From the NCBI RefSeq assembly GCF_000427405.1, contig NZ_KE386491.1, positions 124,001-188,000 of the forward strand: DNA of 64,000 bases, given 5' to 3'. Numbering within the stretch: the first letter of the stretch is position 1; each line of letters starts with the position of its first letter. This DNA comes from Flectobacillus major DSM 103 (GTDB lineage: Bacteria; Bacteroidota; Bacteroidia; Cytophagales; Spirosomataceae). A program made the position numbers and the translations under genes. Below, piece after piece: positions 33,568 to 42,591 of the stretch. The notes beneath the pieces are model-generated. The model was given only the letters and a program-made list of their open reading frames with translations, was not told where the DNA came from and searched no databases.

Positions 33568-34134
33568 ATGCTAAATAAAATATTAATTTTTATATTTAAG
33601 GCTCTTGGTTGGAAATTGTCTGGCCACGTACCCATTACGGTTTCACAAAGTATTATTATTGTTGCACCTCATGCTAGCTGGGTAGATTTTCCGCTTGGCT
33701 TGTGTGCCAGAGCTGCCATTCGGCTCAAAATCAGTTATTTGGGTAAAGCAGAACTCTTTAAGCCACCGTTTGGATGGCTATTCTCTTGCTTGGGAGGGTA
33801 TCCTGTCGACCGCTCTAAGCATAACAATATGGTGGATGCGGTCGTAAATTTGTTTCGAGCCAACCAACAACTTCATATTGCGATTGCCCCCGAAGGCACA
33901 CGTAAAGATGTAACAAAGCTCAAAACAGGCTTTTATTATGTAGCCAAAGGAGCTAATATTCCGATAATAATGGTTGGTTTTGATTATCCTCGTAAAACAG
34001 TGTTTATCAGCAAACCTTTTTATCCGACCAATAATATAGAAGCTGATTTTGACGAAATAGCGAAGTTTTATAACAATATCGAAGGAATACAGAAAAGTTG
34101 GATTAAAGAAACAATACACAAAAGCATAAAGTAA
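33568..34134 (+). CDS. 1-acylglycerol-3-phosphate acyltransferase-like (PlsC family)
   Basis: 188 aa, shorter than classic PlsC (about 240). The HX4D catalytic motif is HASWVD (H35, D40) and the acyl-acceptor motif is APEGTR (E109, G110, T111). An N-terminal hydrophobic stretch (LNKILIFIFKALGW) may peripherally anchor it to the membrane. The short form with YFLGKAELFKPPFG matches the single-domain acyltransferases that in some bacteria acylate ornithine lipids or other glycerolipids. Substrate not settled. Ends at a terminator. Confidence 0.85.
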   Translation: MLNKILIFIFKALGWKLSGHVPITVSQSIIIVAPHASWVDFPLGLCARAAIRLKISYLGKAELFKPPFGWLFSCLGGYPVDRSKHNNMVDAVVNLFRANQQLHIAIAPEGTRKDVTKLKTGFYYVAKGANIPIIMVGFDYPRKTVFISKPFYPTNNIEADFDEIAKFYNNIEGIQKSWIKETIHKSIK

Positions 34135-34140
34135 AGATTC

Positions 34141-34174
34141 GGCTAACAACTTCATGAAGTGGTTAGCCTTTTTT
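34141..34174. terminator. Terminator between convergent PlsC-like gene and lpxB
   Basis: GGCTAACAACTT (34141-34152) pairs with AAGTGGTTAGCC (34157-34168) with one mismatch, followed by TTTTTT on the plus strand. Confidence 0.8.
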
Positions 34175-34207
34175 ATTATTAGGAATCAATAACTACAAGT
34201 CATTAAT

Positions 34208-35326
34208 TTATAATTTGTGAGTATTCAAATAATCCACCATCAAGCTTCCCGCTTTTTCAGAAGCCCCTTTTTCGCCTAGAATACGGATAATCTCGGCATA
34301 GCCTTCTAGTTGTTCTTGGCGAGTTGTAAGATTAATCGTAATTTTCTCTAGCTCAATTTTGAGATTTTCGGCGGTTAAATCATTTTGAATCAGCTCAGTA
34401 ACAACTTTTTTCTGAGCAATCAGATTGACCAGCGAAATAAAAGGTACTCGAATCAACCGTTTGGCAATTGCATACGAAATACCGCTAGTTTTGTAGCAAA
34501 CCACCTGAGGAATATTCAACAAGGCTGTTTCGAGGGTGGCTGTACCCGAGGTAACCAAGGCCGCTTCAGCTACCGACAATAAATTATAAGAATCGTCGTA
34601 AACAATTTTGATAGGAAAAAGCGACTGCCAACGAGCGTACAACTCTTTGGGAAGATTAGAAACACCCGCTACAACAAACTGATAATCAGGGAAATTGTAA
34701 GCTTGAGTTACCATCAAAGGCAACATCTTGGCTACTTCCTGATAGCGACTTCCTGGCAAGAGGGCAATAATAGGTTTTTGTCCTACACGGGCTTCTTTTC
34801 TAAAATTAGGATTAGGCTGAAAATTGGCAATAGCATCGAAAAGTGGATTGCCCACATAATCGACATCGTAATCAAATTTTTTGAAAAAATCTTTTTCAAA
34901 AGGGAAAATTACAAACATTTTATCGACGTACTTTTTGATATTCAAAGCACGAGATTGGTTCCAAGCCCAAACTTTAGGAGAAATATAATAAAAGGTTTTG
35001 AAATGATTCTTTTTAGCAAATTTGGCTACACGCATATTAAAACCCGCATAATCAATCAAAATAACCACGTCGGGCTGAAAAGCGGCAATATCTTTTTTAC
35101 AAAATGAAAGTAAACCAATAATAGTAGGAAGGTTTTTGATTACCTCGGCAAATCCCATAAAAGCAATATCCTGATAATGCTTTACCAAAGTAGCTCCAGC
35201 ACTTTGCATCATATCGCCACCCCAAGCTCGAATATCGGCCTGAGGGTCTTTCTGTAAAATGGCTTTAATGAGATTAGAACCATGCAAATCGCCCGAACGC
35301 TCACCTGCAATAATGTAGTATTTCAT
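34208..35326 (-). CDS. lpxB: Lipid-A-disaccharide synthase
   Basis: 372 aa from the ATG at 35326 (MKYYIIAGERSGDLHGSNLI); a start at 35347 would add seven residues not in the family. Typical LpxB signatures: AGERSGDLHGSNLI, GGDMMQSAGATLVKHY, FMGFAEVIKNLP, DYAGFNMRVAKFAKK and YYISPKVWAWNQSR, then LLPGSRYQEVAKMLP and TSGTATLETALLNIPQVVCYKTS. It joins UDP-diacylglucosamine with lipid X to make the lipid A disaccharide at the inner membrane. Followed upstream on the same strand by the PTPS-like gene. Indicates a lipid A-based outer membrane. Confidence 0.96.
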   Translation of the reverse strand: MKYYIIAGERSGDLHGSNLIKAILQKDPQADIRAWGGDMMQSAGATLVKHYQDIAFMGFAEVIKNLPTIIGLLSFCKKDIAAFQPDVVILIDYAGFNMRVAKFAKKNHFKTFYYISPKVWAWNQSRALNIKKYVDKMFVIFPFEKDFFKKFDYDVDYVGNPLFDAIANFQPNPNFRKEARVGQKPIIALLPGSRYQEVAKMLPLMVTQAYNFPDYQFVVAGVSNLPKELYARWQSLFPIKIVYDDSYNLLSVAEAALVTSGTATLETALLNIPQVVCYKTSGISYAIAKRLIRVPFISLVNLIAQKKVVTELIQNDLTAENLKIELEKITINLTTRQEQLEGYAEIIRILGEKGASEKAGSLMVDYLNTHKL

Positions 35327-35401
35327 TGTGTTTAGCAAATAAGCCAAAGGCTACAAACATTGGGGGTATTGCCCTTGCTTATAGCCTATAGCATTGAGAT
35401 T

Positions 35402-35821
35402 TTACTCACCGTAGTATTTTACAGAATTCTTTGGCGTTTCAATCAATTCGATACAATGTAATTTTCCATCAGGAATCACTGCGTCGAGTTTTGGAGCTAA
35501 GATTTTCCAGATTTCCATTGCAAAGATTTCGCAACTCGCCATTTTGCCTTGCATAAAATCTACGTCGAGATTAAGGTTTTTGTGGTCAACACGCTCAATA
35601 ATTTCATCTTTGATAATCTGACTCATTACTTTCATATCAATGACAAAACCTGTGTCGGGGTTAGGGATACCTTTCACCGTAACGATGAGCTCAAAATTAT
35701 GTCCATGCCAGTTGACATTGGCACAAGGACCAAATACCTCACGATTCTTTTCCTCGGTCCAATTAGGATTATACAGCCTGTGAGCGGCGTTGAAATGTTC
35801 TTTACGAACTACGTAAACCAT
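35402..35821 (-). CDS. queD: 6-pyruvoyl-tetrahydropterin synthase / QueD family
   Basis: 139 aa. Zinc ligands: H14 (HFNAAHRL), H39 and H41 (NWHGHNF). The catalytic Cys C33 is followed by five residues and then HGH (CANVNWHGH). This C-x5-HxH spacing is that of eukaryote-type PTPS, whereas E. coli QueD has C-x3-HxH. Both use 7,8-dihydroneopterin triphosphate; PTPS makes 6-pyruvoyltetrahydropterin and QueD makes 6-carboxytetrahydropterin for queuosine. No queC, queE or folE lies next to it, so the branch is uncertain and the symbol is tentative. Confidence 0.82.
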   Translation of the reverse strand: MVYVVRKEHFNAAHRLYNPNWTEEKNREVFGPCANVNWHGHNFELIVTVKGIPNPDTGFVIDMKVMSQIIKDEIIERVDHKNLNLDVDFMQGKMASCEIFAMEIWKILAPKLDAVIPDGKLHCIELIETPKNSVKYYGE

Positions 35822-36454
35822 TTGTTTTCAGTTAATTTATTCGTTTTGCGGGAAGCATAAAAAGCTAGCGGCTATTTCTGTATTATTCCTAGAAAAGTAT
35901 AGCGGATAACTTTTAACAATCACGGCAAAACTACGGGATTATATCAGCAAAATCGCTGTTGTTGGAGTTGGGAAAACGTAGCAAAACCAACGTATTTTTT
36001 AAAAACACAAAGGTAAGGTCTTTTAGTTTCACAAAAAAGTTTAATGAAAACAATCATTTTTTCAGACTCTTTAATTAGTTCAATTTATTTGACTATTTTT
36101 AGGTATGTCTTTGCTGAAAATCAGAGTATTGCTATATTGCTATAAAAATAGCCCTAAAGGGATTCTTGGAAAGTTTATATTTTTTCAAAGTTAAGTGTAT
36201 TGGTTTTTCGCAAACCATTAGGTACTTTTGCTTACTTTTTCCATGAATAATACTAATATTCGTATTTATGGCTCAAGCTTATGTATCGGTTTTGTTATAC
36301 TAATAAGTATAATTTAAGTTCAGTTGCTGTACATTAGTATATATATCCTCCTTACTTCTATTATAGGATTTTGACAATATAGATTTATTGATAGACTATT
36401 CAACTTTTTTTAGCATATTTACATATTCCAAAACCACTCAATTAGTTTCTATTT
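35822..36454. other. Long divergent intergenic region
   Basis: 633 bp between the PTPS-like gene (minus) and hldD (plus). No ORF of substance, repeat or known RNA was recognised. It holds a minus-strand -7 box (see 36008) and presumably the hldD promoter, which I could not place. A second CAAAnnTA (35926-35933) is another weaker minus-strand -7 candidate. The length is unusual for a housekeeping region. Confidence 0.45.
36008..36034 (-). promoter_or_regulatory. Promoter for PTPS/QueD-like gene
   Basis: On the minus strand, TTG (36034-36032) is followed by TACCTTTG (36015-36008) with 16-nt spacing, close to the Bacteroidota TTG-N17-23-TAnnTTTG form. It is about 190 bp upstream of the start codon, giving a long leader. 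Confidence 0.45.
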
Positions 36455-37420
36455 ATGATTATTGTTACAGGTGCCGCAGGGTTTATTGGAAGTTGTCTGA
36501 TTCAACGCTTGAATCAGGATAATTTTAATTACATCATTGCTGTTGATGATTTTTCCGACGAGCAAAAAAATAAAAATCTTGAAGGGAAAAAAATTCAAGA
36601 GCGTGTTGACCGTGAACACTTTTTTGAGTGGCTAGAGGATAATTACCAAGAGGTTGAGTTTTGTTTTCATATTGGGGCCAGAACCGACACCACCGAGTTC
36701 AATGTTGATATTTTCAATAAACTGAACTTGAATTACTCAAAAAAGATTTGGAAAAAATGTCATGATTACCAAATTCCATTGGTGTATGCCTCGTCGGCGG
36801 CTACTTATGGAATGGGCGAGCATGGATACGACGACAACGAAACGTTGATTCCGCAATTGAAGCCTTTGAATCCTTATGGCGATTCAAAAAACGACTTTGA
36901 TATTTGGGCTTTACAACAGCAAGAAACACCTTTCTTTTGGGCTGGCCTCAAATTTTTTAATGTCTATGGCCCCAATGAGTTTCACAAAGGACGTATGGCA
37001 TCGGTGATTTGGCATACTTTTAACCAAATCAAGAAAACAGGAGGTATGAAGTTGTTCCGTTCGCACAATCCCGAATACCGTGATGGCGAGCAGATGCGCG
37101 ATTTTGTGTATGTAAAAGATGTGGTAGAAGTTTGTATGTTTTTGATGCACCACCGTCGTAATTCGGGTATTTATAACCTTGGGTCGGGTACAGCCAGAAC
37201 ATTCTTGGATTTGGCCAAAAATACTTTTACTTCTTTAGGCTTAGAACCTAATATTTCTTTTGTTGATACTCCTGAGGATATTCGTGATAAATACCAATAT
37301 TTTACCGAAGCTAATATGGCTAAGTTGAAGTCAATTGGTTATGAAACACCTTTTCATACTTTGGAGGAAGGTATTGCTGACTATGTGAAAAATTATTTGG
37401 CAGAGGAAAAATATTATTAA
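36455..37420 (+). CDS. hldD: ADP-L-glycero-D-manno-heptose 6-epimerase
   Basis: 321 aa. Extended SDR: GAAGFIGS at residues 6-13 binds the dinucleotide. The signature FHIGARTDTTEFN, YASSAATYGMGEHGYDD and NPYGDSKNDFDIWALQ (Y-x3-K) are typical of HldD, as are FFNVYGPNEFHKGRMASVIWHTFNQI and RDGEQMRDFVYVKDVV. It converts ADP-D-glycero- to ADP-L-glycero-heptose for the LPS inner core in the cytoplasm. The rest of the heptose pathway is not in this window. Ends at a terminator followed by a tandem repeat. Confidence 0.95.
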   Translation: MIIVTGAAGFIGSCLIQRLNQDNFNYIIAVDDFSDEQKNKNLEGKKIQERVDREHFFEWLEDNYQEVEFCFHIGARTDTTEFNVDIFNKLNLNYSKKIWKKCHDYQIPLVYASSAATYGMGEHGYDDNETLIPQLKPLNPYGDSKNDFDIWALQQQETPFFWAGLKFFNVYGPNEFHKGRMASVIWHTFNQIKKTGGMKLFRSHNPEYRDGEQMRDFVYVKDVVEVCMFLMHHRRNSGIYNLGSGTARTFLDLAKNTFTSLGLEPNISFVDTPEDIRDKYQYFTEANMAKLKSIGYETPFHTLEEGIADYVKNYLAEEKYY

Positions 37421-37443
37421 TTTGGATAAAACTTTACCAATAG

Positions 37444-37476
37444 GCCGTTAGCATTCGTTTGCTAGCGGCTTTTTTA
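37444..37476 (+). terminator. Terminator after hldD
   Basis: GCCGTTAGCA (37444-37453) pairs with TGCTAGCGGC (37460-37469) with one G-T pair, followed by a T run. About 25 bp after the hldD stop. Confidence 0.75.
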
Positions 37477-37477
37477 T

Positions 37478-37624
37478 TTAGTGATTTAGTGATTTAGTGA
37501 TTTAGTGATTGTGATTTAGTGAATTGTGATTTAGTGAATTGTGATTTAGTGAATTGTGATTTAGTGAATTGTGATTTAGTGATTTAGTGAATTGTGATTT
37601 AGTGAGTTGTGATTTAGTGATTTT
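37478..37624. repeat. Tandem repeat of GTGATTTA and GTGATTTAGTGAATT units
   Basis: About 145 bp made of an 8-bp unit (GTGATTTA, about four copies first) and a 15-bp unit (GTGATTTAGTGAATT, four perfect copies, then variants). It starts right after the hldD terminator. No ORF is likely because the unit itself encodes TAG in one frame. No spacers, so not a CRISPR. A slippage-type VNTR. The rest of the interval up to 37819 has no gene. Confidence 0.85.
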
Positions 37625-37819
37625 GTTGGATTTGCTTATTTTTGAACCGTTTAATCAATAATTATCTTTTTTTTTAAAAAAAGACAATTACCTTGTGTTT
37701 AGTTTTATAAATGATGTTAATCAGCATTAGTGTGTTATTTATCAGGCTGTTATAAGTGCTTGATTGTGAAAATTGGAATACGTAAACTTAAAATGAAGTA
37801 CTAAATTACAGTTTGGAAA

Positions 37820-38380
37820 ATGAAAAATATTAATACAGTATTAATTATAATAGATATTCAAAATGACTATTTTGAGGGCGGAGCAGCACAACTTGTTAGT
37901 CCTGACCAAGCAGGTAGCAATGCTCAGTTGTTACTTGAACATTTTAGGAAGAAAAACTTACCCATTATTCATATTCAACATATTGCAAACCGCCCCAATG
38001 CTACATTTTTTATTCCCGATACCATAGGGGCAGCCATTCATGAGAGTGTAAAGCCAACAGAGAAAGAAATTGTTATTGTAAAACATTATCCAAATAGTTT
38101 TCGAGAAACTAATCTATTAGCCTATTTAACTTCCCAAAAAATAACGGATTTGGTGATTTGTGGTATGCAAACACACATGTGCGTAGATGCAACAACAAGA
38201 GCGGCCAAGGACTTTGGGTTTAATTGTATCGTTGTAGGTGATGCCTGTGCTACCAAAGACCTAGCAGTAAATAATACTAAAGTCAAAGCCGCCGATGTGC
38301 AAACTGCATTTTTAGCAGCTTTGAGTTATTTCTATTCAACTGTACAAACAACAGAAGAATATCTGAGTATAAATAGCTAA
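37820..38380 (+). CDS. Cysteine hydrolase, isochorismatase-like family
   Basis: 186 aa. Catalytic triad visible: D12 (IIDIQNDYF), K88 (IVKHYPNSF) and C121 (CGMQTHMCVDATTRAA), with the cis-peptide loop before the Cys. The family contains isochorismatases, nicotinamidases and N-carbamoylsarcosine-type amidases; the KHYPNSF and THMCVD forms are common in unassigned amidohydrolase-like members. Cytoplasmic. No nearby siderophore or NAD genes, so the substrate is open. Confidence 0.85.
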   Translation: MKNINTVLIIIDIQNDYFEGGAAQLVSPDQAGSNAQLLLEHFRKKNLPIIHIQHIANRPNATFFIPDTIGAAIHESVKPTEKEIVIVKHYPNSFRETNLLAYLTSQKITDLVICGMQTHMCVDATTRAAKDFGFNCIVVGDACATKDLAVNNTKVKAADVQTAFLAALSYFYSTVQTTEEYLSINS

Positions 38381-38579
38381 CGGAAGTAAATACAGTATTG
38401 TGCAGCTTGGTTTGTTGGGTATTTGAGAATTTATGAATGATTAGTATAACATAAGTATAGGAATATCCAGAATATTGCCTCAATACAGGTAATGGTGTAA
38501 TACCTATTCATTTATCGTCTTTTGGGGATAAAATATTAAAAAATAAATTAACTCAATAACCTTCAAAACCAGCTACAGT

Positions 38580-39233
38580 ATGTTTTACAAAATCAAAAAA
38601 AGCGATACCCTCGCTAAAATAGCCAATGCCTTCAGTTTGCCTGTAGAACTGATTATTGCGTATAACCCTTCTATTAAAAACCCCAATTTGATATACGAAG
38701 GACAGCTAATTCATATTCCAAATATAGAAGATATTCCAGAGAATAACTTTGATTTTGTAACCTTAACGCCACTTGAAAGGGTTAATAGAGCAAAATCTGT
38801 AATAGGAAAAGGCATTAGATATGAGTTAGGAAAAGGTGGTAGAGATGAAAAATATCATTTGCCTACTAAAGATAATCTCTGCGATTGTAGTGGCTTTGTG
38901 TGTTGGGTTTTAGGGCTTTCTCGTAAAACGGATATTCCATTTTACAAAAAACATGGAGGTTGGATTTATACTGATTCTATGGTAGATGATATTAATAGCC
39001 AAACAGGAATTTTTGAACGTTTAAGTGTTCCCGAAGTTGGTTGTATCGTTGTGTATGATGCGGGAAAAAACATAGGGCATGTTGGAATTATTTCGGAAGT
39101 AGAAAATGGTGCAATGAAAAAAGTAGTTCACTGTAGCTTGGGTAACGATAAGAAATATTCTGATGCAATTCAAGAAACTCTTCCTAATGTATTTGATAGA
39201 TCTGATACTGTTTGGGGGAGATATGTTGGCTAA
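38580..39233 (+). CDS. LysM plus NlpC/P60-type peptidase, no signal peptide
   Basis: 217 aa. A LysM domain at residues 3-46 (FYKIKKSDTLAKIANAFSLPVELIIAYNP...GQLIHIP) is followed by an NlpC/P60-like cysteine peptidase domain (61-217) with C103 in DCSGF, H167 in IGHVGI and H184 (VVHCSLG) as the probable triad. There is no signal peptide or anchor, although the domains are normally for cell-wall binding and peptide cutting. It may be delivered by a non-Sec route, be released by lysis, or act on internal substrates. No phage or secretion genes are adjacent. Confidence 0.75.
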   Translation: MFYKIKKSDTLAKIANAFSLPVELIIAYNPSIKNPNLIYEGQLIHIPNIEDIPENNFDFVTLTPLERVNRAKSVIGKGIRYELGKGGRDEKYHLPTKDNLCDCSGFVCWVLGLSRKTDIPFYKKHGGWIYTDSMVDDINSQTGIFERLSVPEVGCIVVYDAGKNIGHVGIISEVENGAMKKVVHCSLGNDKKYSDAIQETLPNVFDRSDTVWGRYVG

Positions 39234-39346
39234 AAAGTCTGTATTACTGAGGTACGATTTATGAAATTTTAGTCAAATATTGAACGAAATTATGCCTCTC
39301 CACGTCGGCAGTACCAATAACCGAGAATACATAAAATAACTGTAAT

Positions 39347-40162
39347 ATGAAGACATGGATAACAATATTCTTTCGAGCTATAGCGGTAATTATTATTCTT
39401 GTATTACCATTTTTACCCATTACTGAAAGCTTTTTTCTTCCCGAAAATCAGGTCAACTATGATACCTTTAGCCAATATATAGTACTTTGTGTAGGTATTA
39501 TTGCTATTGGATTTGGGCTTGTGTACTTCCTAAAAAAAACAAATAGCTTTTCAGGATGGCTGTTTTTTATGATTGGCATGATTGCGATTTTTCCATTACA
39601 TCTGGGAGCTCCGCGAGAAGATGCTCAACTGCTTACTTTTTCTGCAATTGAAAAATTTAGGTATGGAATGCTACTAATAGCAGTATTGTTGTTGGTGCTT
39701 GGCGGGCTCAAGATTTTGGCAGATTTTAAAACAACTTTAGGTAAAATCACTATAGCAATTTTGGCTATTACAGTATTGCTCAATATTTGGGATAATTTCA
39801 GTTCCTTTATTTTTAGTTCAAAAATGCAAGATTGGACAGCATCAGGCAAAAATGCAGACGATTTTACCAAGCAGTTTGATTATAATATTCATTGGCGTAC
39901 AATAGCGAGAGTGTTGTTATATATATCAGCAGTACTTATTGCATTTGTTCTTACAACATATACCCAAATAAGAAAGTGGCAGTTGGCTCTACTGAGTATA
40001 TTTAGTTTAGTTGGAGCTACTTTTTGTGGGCTATTCTTCATCAAAAGTGATTTTCAATACTACTTTCCGTTTATGGTTCCTGCCATAGCATTAGCCCCAA
40101 GCTATTGGATTGGTATAATGTTGTTGTCAAACAAAAATACCTTGAATAAAGCGTCAAGCTAA
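39347..40162 (+). CDS. Multi-pass membrane protein, unknown function
   Basis: 271 aa with about eight hydrophobic helices (about 7-27, 44-62, 70-87, 104-124, 132-150, 183-203, 211-230 and 239-258). A loop with polar residues (QDWTASGKNADDFTKQFDYNIHW, about 160-182) precedes the sixth helix. No domain recognised. It is isolated, with over 100 bp of AT-rich space upstream and no terminator seen before it. Confidence 0.55.
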   Translation: MKTWITIFFRAIAVIIILVLPFLPITESFFLPENQVNYDTFSQYIVLCVGIIAIGFGLVYFLKKTNSFSGWLFFMIGMIAIFPLHLGAPREDAQLLTFSAIEKFRYGMLLIAVLLLVLGGLKILADFKTTLGKITIAILAITVLLNIWDNFSSFIFSSKMQDWTASGKNADDFTKQFDYNIHWRTIARVLLYISAVLIAFVLTTYTQIRKWQLALLSIFSLVGATFCGLFFIKSDFQYYFPFMVPAIALAPSYWIGIMLLSNKNTLNKASS

Positions 40163-40298
40163 AATAATACAAAATCAATACCATTAGCTTCTTAGAAATA
40201 ACCTAATGGTATTGATTGTTAAGTGGTTATATTATTGGGCTTTGATTTATTCTATATTTGTTTTTGAAATACTCTCAAAAACAAATTACTTGCTGAAA

Positions 40299-40898
40299 AT
40301 GAACTACGAAAGCATAGCAGAAACAATAATTGCCCTAAAAAATGCTGACTTAGCATGTAGAGAAAGACTTATTCAAAATGGACAAATTGGCCAAGTGTAT
40401 CATGAAGAAATGAAATACTTGCATAATAAAAATGCCAGTATTTTAAACGATATAATAGATACAATTGGCTACCCTACCATAAACAAAGTAGGTACAGAAG
40501 CTAGTGAAGCAACTTGGCTAGTAATACAACACGCAATAGAACTTCCCGAATTTATGAAAAAGTGTGTTTTACTGTTGGAAAAAGCCGTTGATGAAAACAA
40601 AGCAGACCCTAAAATGCTTGCTTATCTTACCGACCGAATAGCTGTTTTTGAAGAAAAACCTCAACTTTATGGAACACAATTTGATTGGAACGAAAAAGGA
40701 GAGTTAAGTCCCAGTCTTTTTGACGATTTGACCAAAGTAAATCAAAGGCGAAAAGCTATAGGACTCAATACGCTTGAAGAACAAACACTAATCATAAGAA
40801 GACAAGCTCAAGCCGAAAATCAAATACCACCTATAGATTACGAAAAAAGAAAACAGGAGGTAATAGAATGGAAACGTAATGTCGGGTGGATACAATAA
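40299..40898 (+). CDS. DUF6624-like protein
   Basis: 199 aa from the ATG at 40299 (MNYESIAETIIALKNADLACRERLIQNGQI); an upstream in-frame start at 40206 adds 31 hydrophobic residues and is less likely, though a membrane-anchored form cannot be excluded. The body is helical: LACRERL, HNKNASILNDIIDTIGYPTINKVGTEASEATWLVIQHA, MLAYLTDRIAVFEEKPQLYGTQFDWNEKGELSP and VNQRRKAIGLNTLEEQ are characteristic of DUF6624. Function unknown; widespread in Bacteroidota as single genes. The 3' side carries the second copy of the repeat seen at 6697. Confidence 0.7.
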   Translation: MNYESIAETIIALKNADLACRERLIQNGQIGQVYHEEMKYLHNKNASILNDIIDTIGYPTINKVGTEASEATWLVIQHAIELPEFMKKCVLLLEKAVDENKADPKMLAYLTDRIAVFEEKPQLYGTQFDWNEKGELSPSLFDDLTKVNQRRKAIGLNTLEEQTLIIRRQAQAENQIPPIDYEKRKQEVIEWKRNVGWIQ

Positions 40899-40939
40899 AA
40901 GCTACCTATTTTTATTGAAACTTTTGCAACATTTTCCTT

Positions 40940-40969
40940 TTAGCGGGCGAATTTATTCGTCAGTTACAA
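40940..40969. repeat. Dispersed 30-bp repeat, copy 2
   Basis: Partner of 6697-6726, with 25 of 30 bases identical and the same flanking position (about 40 bp after a stop codon). See the finding on this repeat. Confidence 0.5.
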
Positions 40970-41082
40970 AAATTTGAGTAGCTTCGATACAAAATTTGGA
41001 CACGATTAAAAACACCAATCACAATCAAACTTGTATCACCTAACTGTTAAACCATAAATTGTAGCTATATTTAAAAAATACC

Positions 41083-41811
41083 ATGCCAATATTAAAATTA
41101 ATAAGTATTTGCTTGATTTTGGCGATAATGTGTTCGTGTGATAGCATAACCTCAAGCAAACAAGCAGAAAATCTGATCAAAAACGACAGTATTGACAGAG
41201 GTTCGGCCAATATAATAGTAGGAAATACACATACATCGGATAGTACAATCGAGGAAGATACCATTACAAACATAAAATTTGAAGAGCTTTCAATGGCAAT
41301 AAGCCGCCTGATTGTATTTGATACAAACAATCAACTGGATAAGATTCAAAAAGATACGGTTTATCTTTATGCCGAACTTGGAGAAACAATTGAAGGCCAA
41401 GTGATTTCTATTACGACCAATCAATTAACCAACTCAACTGTCGAACAGCGTTATGAAACAAGTGTAACAATCATGGATGAAGGGCCACATTGCGACCTTG
41501 TTGATTGGAAGCATTATACTTCTGAATGGGAAAAACTACAATCAAATAAAAAGGGGCAATATATTGGTCGGTCATATTCTGAGAAAGACTGGGAAAAATT
41601 CCCTACGATTGATATTTCAGAATTGAAAGAAAGAGTAAAAGAACAATGTGGAAAAGATTGGCTAAAACTTATTTCAAAAATTCAATCTCCAACAGAATAT
41701 CCAAGTGGGGTGGGAGTAAGTCGCTATTTTCTGCGGCTTACAGGACAACGCAAGGACAATGGGCAAACCATCACAAAATTGATTATTATAGAAGTAGCAA
41801 TGGGATGTTAA
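41083..41811 (+). CDS. Putative lipoprotein, unknown function
   Basis: 242 aa. The N-terminus MPILKLISICLILAIMCSCDS is a lipoprotein signal peptide with Cys at 17 and 19 (one is the lipidation site). After a short polar linker (SSKQAENLIKNDSIDRG) the mature protein is soluble and has no recognised domain; Cys residues later (GPHCDLVDW, KEQCGKDW, VAMGC) might form disulphides. Possibly outer membrane or periplasmic. Ends just before an AraC gene (31-bp gap), same direction. Confidence 0.6.
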   Translation: MPILKLISICLILAIMCSCDSITSSKQAENLIKNDSIDRGSANIIVGNTHTSDSTIEEDTITNIKFEELSMAISRLIVFDTNNQLDKIQKDTVYLYAELGETIEGQVISITTNQLTNSTVEQRYETSVTIMDEGPHCDLVDWKHYTSEWEKLQSNKKGQYIGRSYSEKDWEKFPTIDISELKERVKEQCGKDWLKLISKIQSPTEYPSGVGVSRYFLRLTGQRKDNGQTITKLIIIEVAMGC

Positions 41812-41841
41812 TAAAACAGCCTCTTAAAAGTATTTTTGGGC

Positions 41842-42591
41842 ATGGAAAATAACTTACATTTTCAGCTTGTTCAGCCAGACACATCGCTTACTGATTTTGT
41901 CTATTGTTTTTCCTCCTTACAAAATTTTTCCAATCAGCATCAAGCAGTGATAATTCCGAATGGCAAAATTGATTTAGTTTTTTCAAAAACTAAGGAAAAT
42001 CAGCTTTATATAGCTCTACTAGGGCTAGAAACTAAGCCAAAGTACACCCAACAGGAAGTCTCCAATTTCTTTTCGGTAAGTTTTAATCCGCTTGCAATTG
42101 AATATGTTTTTAATTGTTCAATCGCCGATATTGTCAATACAGGAAAACTTTTACCTAGTGATTTCTGGGATTTTTGTATTGATGATTTGAATGACTTTAA
42201 AGAATTTTGTAAAAAAGTAATACAAAAAATCAATGCCCTTTTACCAAATACAATAGATGAACGTAAACGTAATTTATTCCAATTAATTGCAGCCTCTAAT
42301 GGCGAAATCCCTATCAAAGAGCTTTCTGAAAAAGTATTTTGGAGTCAACGACAAATTAATCGGTATTTTAATCAGCAATTTGGCCTTTCATTAAAAGCGT
42401 ATTGTAAAATACTGCGTTTTCAAGCATCTCTCCCTCATATCAAAGAGGGTAAACTGTATCCTCAGCTCAATTTTACTGACCAATCGCATTTTATTAAAGA
42501 AATAAAACAACTATCGGGTGTTTCGCCTAAAGAACTCCACAAAAATAAAAACGACCGATTTTTACAATTTTTAGTTTATGACCAGCTATAA
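41842..42591 (+). CDS. AraC-family regulator with DUF6597-like N-domain
   Basis: 249 aa from the ATG at 41842 (MENNLHFQLVQPDTSLTDFVYCFSSL); an in-frame TTG two codons earlier is unlikely. The sensor domain (NHQAVIIPNGKIDLVFSK) is of the DUF6597 type. HTH pair: EIPIKELSEKVFWSQRQINRYFNQQFGLSLKAYCKILRF and the second one, NFTDQSHFIKEIKQLSGVSPKELH. A candidate site lies inside its own 3' end (42556). Its likely target is the TetX-like gene 24 bp downstream. Confidence 0.88.
   Translation: MENNLHFQLVQPDTSLTDFVYCFSSLQNFSNQHQAVIIPNGKIDLVFSKTKENQLYIALLGLETKPKYTQQEVSNFFSVSFNPLAIEYVFNCSIADIVNTGKLLPSDFWDFCIDDLNDFKEFCKKVIQKINALLPNTIDERKRNLFQLIAASNGEIPIKELSEKVFWSQRQINRYFNQQFGLSLKAYCKILRFQASLPHIKEGKLYPQLNFTDQSHFIKEIKQLSGVSPKELHKNKNDRFLQFLVYDQL

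Noticed and set aside
37478-37624. Possible CRISPR array
   Set aside because: Units are contiguous without spacers and too short (8-15 bp); a tandem repeat instead.
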